From contig JADNRX010000039.1 of assembly GCA_015501595.1 (NCBI GenBank), forward strand, positions 175,707-239,706: 64,000 nt of DNA. Reading direction: 5' to 3'. The position numbers were made by a program, and so were the translations under genes. Source of the stretch: Hymenopellis radicata (lineage: Eukaryota; Basidiomycota; Agaricomycetes; Agaricales; Physalacriaceae). Below, one piece after another: positions 58,345 through 64,000 of this stretch. The notes beneath the pieces were generated by a model. The model made no database searches, was not told the origin of the DNA, and saw nothing but the letters and a program-made list of their open reading frames with translations. The first letter of the stretch is position 1. Every line of letters starts with the position of its first letter.

Positions 58345-59480
58345 TTAAGATGGCCGGGTAAGGCCAGATATTCGTCTAAAAGATGAAATCAGTTTCACAA
58401 GAAATAGGGAAATTTTCAAACTCACCAGACGACGACGCCAACGTACTCCAGAGGCAAAAAGCGTGTCTGTGGTTAAAGCCCTCGAGTTACAAGGCGGTCC
58501 TCCAAGTCGGACCAAGATCCCGACGTCGCGATACCTATCGTGACCAATGGTTAGGCGGGCGAGATAATGGTCAACTTGACTCCACGGACAAACGGTTCTA
58601 CGTCCTGGGGAGATCCCTTGAAGCCTTGAGCGTATCCATAAAGTCGCGCAGACACGGTCCAGCCATGCGTCGTCCCATAAGTCGGCGCGAGGCACGTAGC
58701 CAAATGATCCCTTCGAGTTGAAGACGCCCTTGCTGATGCGAGATGCGGTCGCGGCGAGTCGAACGACCCGGGAACAAGACAGTGCGATTATTTGAGGGAG
58801 TCTAGTCAGTCTACGGCAACGAAATGAGTAAGGTCGGAATGCAAAAAAAGTAAATGGCTGCGTACCTTGGAGCAATAGTCGGCGTCGCGGGCGTTCCAAG
58901 CAACTAGTAGTCGAGGTCAAGACTCGCGATGACCAAGGTAGGGGCGTGGCGTTGTCAGACACGGCGCCTGCGTGAATGTTGAGTACAATCCCGATAGAAT
59001 ACGAGCAGGCCGACGTACCGTAGGAGAACCAGGTCAACTAAAATATCAAGAGGTAAGTCGAGGGTTCACGAAAAGGCTATGGACAACGCACCAAGGTGAT
59101 CCGAAAGAGTCTCGACGAGGCGAGTGACAGCGCAGAGAGCCCGTCAAACGTCGAAGTCGGCCGGCACTGGTCCATCGAAAAGCAAAACCTGCAAAGAGTG
59201 TTAGAAAGCTCGTCGCCGACAGTCAAAGACAAACAACTAACCAGAGCATCAACAGGCGGGTAAGAAACGACGCCGAGGGCGGGAAGCTAAGAGGAGGATC
59301 GAGTCAGCGAGGTGAGATGATGGTGGGAGGAAGGACCGACCTGTGACAAAGTGGTCACGCTTTGGGCGCGGCGATGGCGAAAGTGTCGGCGACGATGACG
59401 GGGAATCGTTGCAGCAAGTGAGAAAGAGAGAAGTAAAGTACATGGAGGCAGACAGTAAGAGAAAGAGAAAGGGAGAGAAG
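58345..59480 (-). pseudogene. Decayed multi-exon gene of unknown family
   Basis: Reading the minus strand from about 59430, exon-like pieces joined by GT-AG signals give LQRFPVIVADTFAIAAPKA, LPALGVVSYPPVDALVLLFD, GPVPADFDV, RALCAVTRLVETLSDHL, VDLVLLR, LTRLPQIIALSCSRVVRLAA and SFGYVPRADLWDDAWLDRVC. The pieces have the hydrophobic periodicity of real protein. In-frame TGA codons interrupt it after APKA and after DFDV, and a further frame change occurs near 58920. Both stops are one transition from CGA. I do not recognise the family. The open frame at 58345-59037 is the longest surviving piece. Confidence 0.4.
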
Positions 59481-59699
59481 AGGAGGGAATGAGAGTGGGT
59501 GATGATGGTTTGGAGGATTCCTCGCCGCCTTTTATTGCTGTTCCAAGGAATCCAGGCTCCAAATAAAACGTAATAAAGTTCGGATATACGGGAGCCGTGA
59601 TGTGCAGATGACCGTTTGGCGCGAGAACTTTCGGAAGTTGTAAAGGAATATTGTGCCGCCACGCGCGGCCGTTTCCAACGTCCTACGCGAATTCGCCTC

Positions 59700-61100
59700 C
59701 CTGAGCGCTTAGCGGCGATGTAGATAGGTGTTCAGTAGACTGAGAAATTGGACTACAAGAGTTGTCAAGGCCCATTGAAACTGGTTATACTAAAATGAAA
59801 GGAACTTACCTCCTGCTGCCAAATGCATTCTGTGTGGTTTCCCGTCGTATGTGAGCCAAGAATCCAGCGGTCAAACGTCTGCGATCTTTTCAGGGTAGTA
59901 CCCTGACCACCTGATGTGAGTCAGATGGAGCGATTTGAAAACGGGGAACTGAAAAAACGTACAGATCTCATTTCTGGCCCAACCTTCGCAATGCGAAATG
60001 AGCGGTTCTGAACCCGGAGAAAGGTCGCCGCTTACGTTCTGATCTAATATCACATGGTAAGGATGAAACTGAAGAGATTGAGCGATGGAAAAGGTACAAA
60101 CCTTACTTGTGCAATATTGAATTCGAGTTGATTGTCGATTTCAGTGCCTTTTCGGGCGAGCCGGCAGAGGAATATAAGGTAAAAACAGTCTACAGAAGTG
60201 GCACAGCAATCAAATTGACGGAGTTCGGCTGGGAAGTGCGTTTGCACCGAACGTGTCGGAGGGATGGAGGAGGACGACGACATCCCACGTCATTTCCCCG
60301 CACCCGCGAGCGTCGAGATAAGATTGTGAGGCTCTAGACACGTCACAGGGTCCCGGAAATCCTCATGCTATCGATAGTCAGGGTCCAGTACGCCTCGCTG
60401 AGGCGTTGGCGCGAAAAGTCGGGGTAAAAGCGCGTCCAGTCCTTCCAGCACCGTCGGAATTCGAATTAATTATGCCATTAAGCAAAGTCCATGTAATTTC
60501 AGGTCTCAGAGAGCTGCAAGAGAGGCGGAGGGCACGTAGACGAGTCAGTGTAACCACGCCCAAGATCGGAATGGTCGTGGTTCGTGGTCAAGTTCTACCG
60601 ATCACTTGGCGTGACATGATCCTGATCTTGCACTTGAAAGACATTATTTCCCCGTCAATTCCGAGAGCATGGGACGTCTGGGACGTTGTCCCAGTTCGGT
60701 ATACCCGCTGGACGTGCGGAGGAAATATCCCGTGGACTACACGCAATATCCTCCTGGCGACACCACGCACATCATCTCCAGGGTTCATATCATCGATCCT
60801 GGTGGCTTCTGGGCTCCTCCTGGAGAACGTTCTTGCGAAGTTGACAATCGACGTTTCGGCACTACTCAGTTCGTCGTTAATGTCAACATGTAGTCTACCG
60901 GTTAGTTGGTGACTTTCTCCGACTTTGGGTGAATACCATATTTTAGTAGGATATTGTACCATGATGTGTAGTCCATTTTAGACATTCATAGCTTCTCCAA
61001 CGAGTCAATATTTTGAGATATATATTTTGACCCAAAGGTCAAGTCACAGTTTGGACGGTACACTTCAGGATTGGCTTAACTTTGCTTAATATTCAGACAG
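59700..61100. other. Coding-like fragments, no intact gene
   Basis: Plus-strand frames at about 60008-60229 (ETEEIERWKRYKPYLCNIEF then ELIVDFSAFSGEPAEEYK), 60420-60540 (ARPVLPAPSEFELIMPLSKV) and 60707-60893 (PVDYTQYPPGDTTHIISRVH, RFGTTQFVVNVNM then stop) look protein-like but do not join cleanly. A minus-strand frame at 60588-60962 overlaps the last. Probably a degraded gene or an uncharacterised spliced gene; strand is uncertain. Confidence 0.3.
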
Positions 61101-61524
61101 TTAAAGGTGGGAAATTCATCTATTTTGTGGTGTAATTTACAACGGTCGTATGAAACGGTGCGAATTCTATGGTAGCCTACGGCTCTACGCGTCAAATCAT
61201 CCTCAACTCCGCCCTAATAACATATTCACCTCTGGCCAACACCGCACACCATATATCCCCGAATAGACGACACGAAACGGCGGCGGAGTCGCCGTACGTA
61301 CGAGCTATCCAGCAATTAGAAAGGAAGCTGATCGAATCAATGTGGAGACACGAACCGTGTTGAACATTTTATCCTTCGCTCCCGGGCGCGAATGAGGAGA
61401 GAAATAGCGTTCAGAGTGCCAGTAATCAGCGCCAGTATCGCACGGGTCCGCGTGTCCACGAAGTGCGGTCGCATTGAAGCCGAAATCAAGCGTGGCGCAT
61501 TTATCCGTTGACGTCGTTGTCCAA
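61101..61524. other. Intergenic, nothing identified
   Basis: Short frames only; AT-rich up to 61140. A small hairpin (AGCC-TAC-GGCT) at 61173-61183 echoes the GTA-loop hairpins elsewhere in the window. Confidence 0.35.
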
Positions 61525-61583
61525 GCAGCAGTGAGAAGCCCGCAACGCGGGCGCAGCGGCGAATAGCCGCTGCTCACTGCTGC
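61525..61583. repeat. Double hairpin enclosed in an 11-bp stem
   Basis: GCAGCAGTGAG (61525-61535) pairs with CTCACTGCTGC (61573-61583). Between the arms are two further hairpins, GCCCGC-AA-CGCGGGC-like and CAGCGGC-GAATA-GCCGCTG. The whole could form a three-way junction. A related GAGGCGGC-GAA-GCCGCCTC hairpin lies at about 62071-62089. Confidence 0.7.
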
Positions 61584-62530
61584 CGTTATGCTGAGCCTGA
61601 GACGAGCCGTTAGCCAATGAATTTACGCAGACCAAGGCACATACCCGAAACAAGTTCGCCGTTGATTCGCCAAATACGGAATTACCGCCGAACGAGACGA
61701 GATCCAGATCGCCATCAAAAGCGGCGTGAATTATCCGATTGGTGGAATTCGGGGAGTGTCTGGATTCGATATTGGAGTCAAGCGCGCGGCAATTCTAGAG
61801 GCCGCGAAGCAACTGACCTGTTCCCCGAAGCGCTGTCCGATCTCTAGCGAATCCAATTAGAGATATGACCTAGTGATAAGAGGATTGGGGGTTGAATCCT
61901 TTTGAAATCTCATGAGAAATGCTCTCGAAAAATGAGCGGATTCTTCTCACCTTTTCCGCAAGAAAAAAGCCCGGCCGGCGAGGCCACGTCACGCTGGACA
62001 GGGTGATTAATTCGAGTCCAGAAGAAGAAGGCTTGAAAGGGGCGGTTCGAAAGTGTGGCGGGGCCTTGGGAGGCGGCGAAGCCGCCTCCTCGTTTCCCGA
62101 ATCATGAACACGAACACGAGGGAATATCCGAGTCCCTGAGAGTAGTCGAGACACAAATCGAGTTGAATCTGAAAACACTTGAGTAGAAATAAATATGGAA
62201 AACACGCGACCTCACTTTGTGAATGAATCCAGAAGCCTGCCCGGGTCCAACATCATGTCGTGGGGTTCTGAAGCGTGTTACCGGAGTAAAAAGTCGATTT
62301 CGTCGTCCCTCGAAGGCGCCGACGCGTCGAAAGTCAAACTACAAGCTGGAGGTCATCGTGGTTCAAGTCCAAGGTTGAACTTCCACATTGGGAAGAGGCG
62401 TGATCGACGTCGTCCTCAACCTGCAACCACGACGTCAATTCTATCCTCGAGCTCTCTGCGCCTCCACTACGAAAGGCCGATGTTATGGGCTTATTGAAAG
62501 CGAAATCTGCCGCACTGAAGACACCTTTTT
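61584..62530. other. No intact gene; GC-rich hairpin and short frames
   Basis: Apart from the 62071-62089 hairpin, short open frames on both strands lack motifs. The word CCGGCGAGGCCAC at about 61975-61987 recurs near 63563-63575, suggesting a dispersed repeat. A T-arm-like GGTTCAAGTCC at about 62359 has no tRNA around it. Confidence 0.3.
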
Positions 62531-63054
62531 TCAGCTTCTCGTCGACGGAATGGACTGCGACGCACCATGTACTTGTTCTAGACCTCCAAACTCTTCAATC
62601 TTGAATCTCTGCTTCTCTGAACTCTCCTTCTTTACTACCGCAGTTCTCGACGACTGAGTTCGTGTTTTCCGGGTAACTTTACTCTGGAATGGTGCTGAAT
62701 CGGCGGCGTTGAAGGTTGGGTCAGAGAGAGGCGAAGGGAGGACTGTGACGGGATTCTGCAGGCCGTGTTCTCGGCTAAGGTTGGTAAGAATATTTTTCCA
62801 CGTTTCGATCACTTACGCGTTTCCAAGCCCCGTTTGTCGGATTCCCTGACCGTACTTTTGGGAGGCTTGTGTACTACTGCAATACAGTTTCTTTTATGTG
62901 GCCGAGCCTGTGGTTGAAGTTTTGAGCTGAAATACTCTTCTAGACTGTGATCCTCTCTCTCACGATTGTCGAAACACTCAGTTCGCCCAGAATCGGCGAG
63001 GTACGTGATGTGGCGCCGCATCACCCCTGCCAGCTTCGAAATATTACGCGCCAT
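62531..63054 (-). CDS. Hypothetical basic protein, 149 residues
   Basis: ATG at 63054 opens exon 1 (63054-62817), which ends at a GTAAGT donor in phase 1. Exon 2 (62742-62531) restores phase after a CACAG acceptor and ends TGA. The product is basic and Ser/Lys-rich: MARNISKLAGVMRRHITYLA, then EEYFSSKLQPQARPHKRN, SKVTRKTRTQSSRTAVVKKE and FGGLEQVHGASQSIPSTRS. Several basic clusters could be nuclear localisation signals. No catalytic motif or domain was recognised. The alternative acceptor GCCTGCAG would change the frame, so the choice is based on phase. Confidence 0.45.
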
Positions 63055-63253
63055 CTTCGCCGTCTGTATTCTGGGACCAGTACAACGATGTATATATGTA
63101 TTGAACGCTGGAAAACCGCTCTATCGAACTGTATACTCAAAATTCAGGAAACTGTATTCACCACCAGGAAAATCACCGTCAAATTTGAGGTGGTACGTGA
63201 CTCTAATTAATATGGAGCCCGATCAATAAACGGAGGAAAATTAGCCGACGCGG

Positions 63254-63260
63254 TATATAA
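63254..63260 (+). promoter_or_regulatory. TATA box candidate
   Basis: TATATAA, 46 bp before an ATG at 63300 that opens the last plus-strand frame of the window. Confidence 0.4.
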
Positions 63261-63299
63261 CCTGTCCTCTTTCTTTCTTGTTTCCTCCTTCCTCCCACC

Positions 63300-64000
63300 A
63301 TGTCGTCTTGCTGCCGGTACCCACTGTCGTTCTCTTCCCTCATCTCGACTCACTCCCGCCCTCAACCTGCAGCACTACTGTTATCCGGTATTGTTGTGCA
63401 CCGTCACGGTACGTCTTGTTCCTCGTGTTATTCACTAACGTGTCGCGCCTACTCCTCATGTCCAAGTCATTTGGCCTCTACAGTGCCGGCGAGCTCGTTT
63501 CCGACGTCGTCTTGCCTCTGCGATCTTCTCTTGACTTGTATCTTCTTGGGATCCAAGCCTGGCCGGCGAGGCCACATGTCGCCGCCGCCAGATGTCTCTC
63601 GTAGACTCAGTCGCTTGCAGAACGTGAGGGAGGTCTGACCGGTATGTCTCCTCACTTCTCTAACGTTGAGTCCAGATCTGACCAGTATCCAGGTCGAGAA
63701 GTTGTTAGAAGAGCTCTGATCTTCAGTGCGCATCTCTTCCTTGATTCCAAGTCTTACCATGTCTTGAAGCCGGGATTTCCTACCACACTGGTGCTCTCAT
63801 CACGCCGCGTCTGTTCAGGATTGCAAGAAATGCTCTCAAGGATCCGCCGCCAATTTCCAACGAAAAGCGGCCGGCCAGTAGACTGATTGGTGAGTTGTTC
63901 GAATCCTTTTTTGAACCCAGTTCTGACCAAAATCAACAGCTCGAATTTGTGCCAATGCTGCTAGTAGCACCGCCGTCGTCTTGGGACTTTCTGCTTGAGG
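63300..64000 (+). other. Possible 5' part of an unidentified gene
   Basis: An ATG at 63300 behind a TATATAA box opens a 112-codon frame rich in Ser, Cys, Leu and Pro (MSSCCRYPLSFSSLISTHSR). Downstream splice-like signals occur (GTATGTC at 63640, TCCAG near 63675). No domain is visible and the window ends at 64000, so it may be non-coding. Confidence 0.25.

Noticed and set aside
62350..62375. B-box-like GGTTCAAGTCC
   Set aside because: The stem around it pairs poorly and no A-box lies at the right distance.
1..64000. Whole-window horizontal transfer from bacteria
   Set aside because: Introns, codon use and gene families are fungal throughout; no intronless bacterial-type cluster is present.

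Overview
The window reads as nuclear DNA of a filamentous basidiomycete, most likely an Agaricomycete. Genes are compact and broken by many 40-60 bp GT-AG introns, with occasional micro-exons and GC-AG introns. The protein families fit: an aryl-alcohol-oxidase-type GMC enzyme, an A-T-R NRPS-like reductase, a QDE-1-type RNA-dependent RNA polymerase and a Tps3/Tsl1-like trehalose synthase subunit. No rRNA gene, intact tRNA gene or CRISPR array was found.

Layout. 1-5.8 kb: 5' part of an MFS drug transporter (minus), a secreted GMC oxidoreductase (plus) and a small conserved hypothetical (minus). 5.9-16.2 kb: repeat-rich and gene-poor, holding an 85-bp-TIR foldback element, two head-to-tail copies of a 2,040-bp element sharing one 8-bp target-site duplication (TSD), a hAT MITE and a 427-bp MITE. 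Two small hypothetical genes lie in or beside it, one behind a 64-bp perfect palindrome. 17.1-25.3 kb: ordinary genes (RdRP, PP2A activator, F-box/WD40). 25.7-29.9 kb: NRPS-like reductase. 30.3-35.8 kb: five head-to-tail copies of a 750-bp TIR element inside one 8-bp TSD; copy 4 is split by a 1.68-kb TIR element carrying a fragment of a protein-phosphatase-1 inhibitor-2 gene. 36.0-57.3 kb: MOV10/SDE3-like RNA helicase, GABA-type permease, crinkler-like NTPase, trehalose synthase subunit, small Cys/His protein, malate dehydrogenase and the mitochondrial DEAD-box helicase MRH4. 57.3-64 kb: degraded gene remnants, GC-rich hairpins and one small hypothetical gene.

Functional links. RdRP and a MOV10-like helicase both belong to fungal small-RNA silencing and flank the repeat array, although no operon-like link is implied. 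The rest is a mixture of secondary metabolism and secretion (GMC, NRPS-like, MFS) and housekeeping.

Most notable. (1) Two unrelated TIR families each form head-to-tail arrays whose internal junctions carry a shortened TSD. (2) A Pack-type TIR element has captured a gene fragment and is nested in one of these arrays. (3) GC-rich hairpins with three-base loops, often GTA, recur inside several elements. (4) Six apparent single-base frameshifts, most of them placeable in short homopolymers, are confined to three genes between 26 and 44 kb. Exon boundaries come from reading splice signals and frame by eye; no alignment or database search was run.
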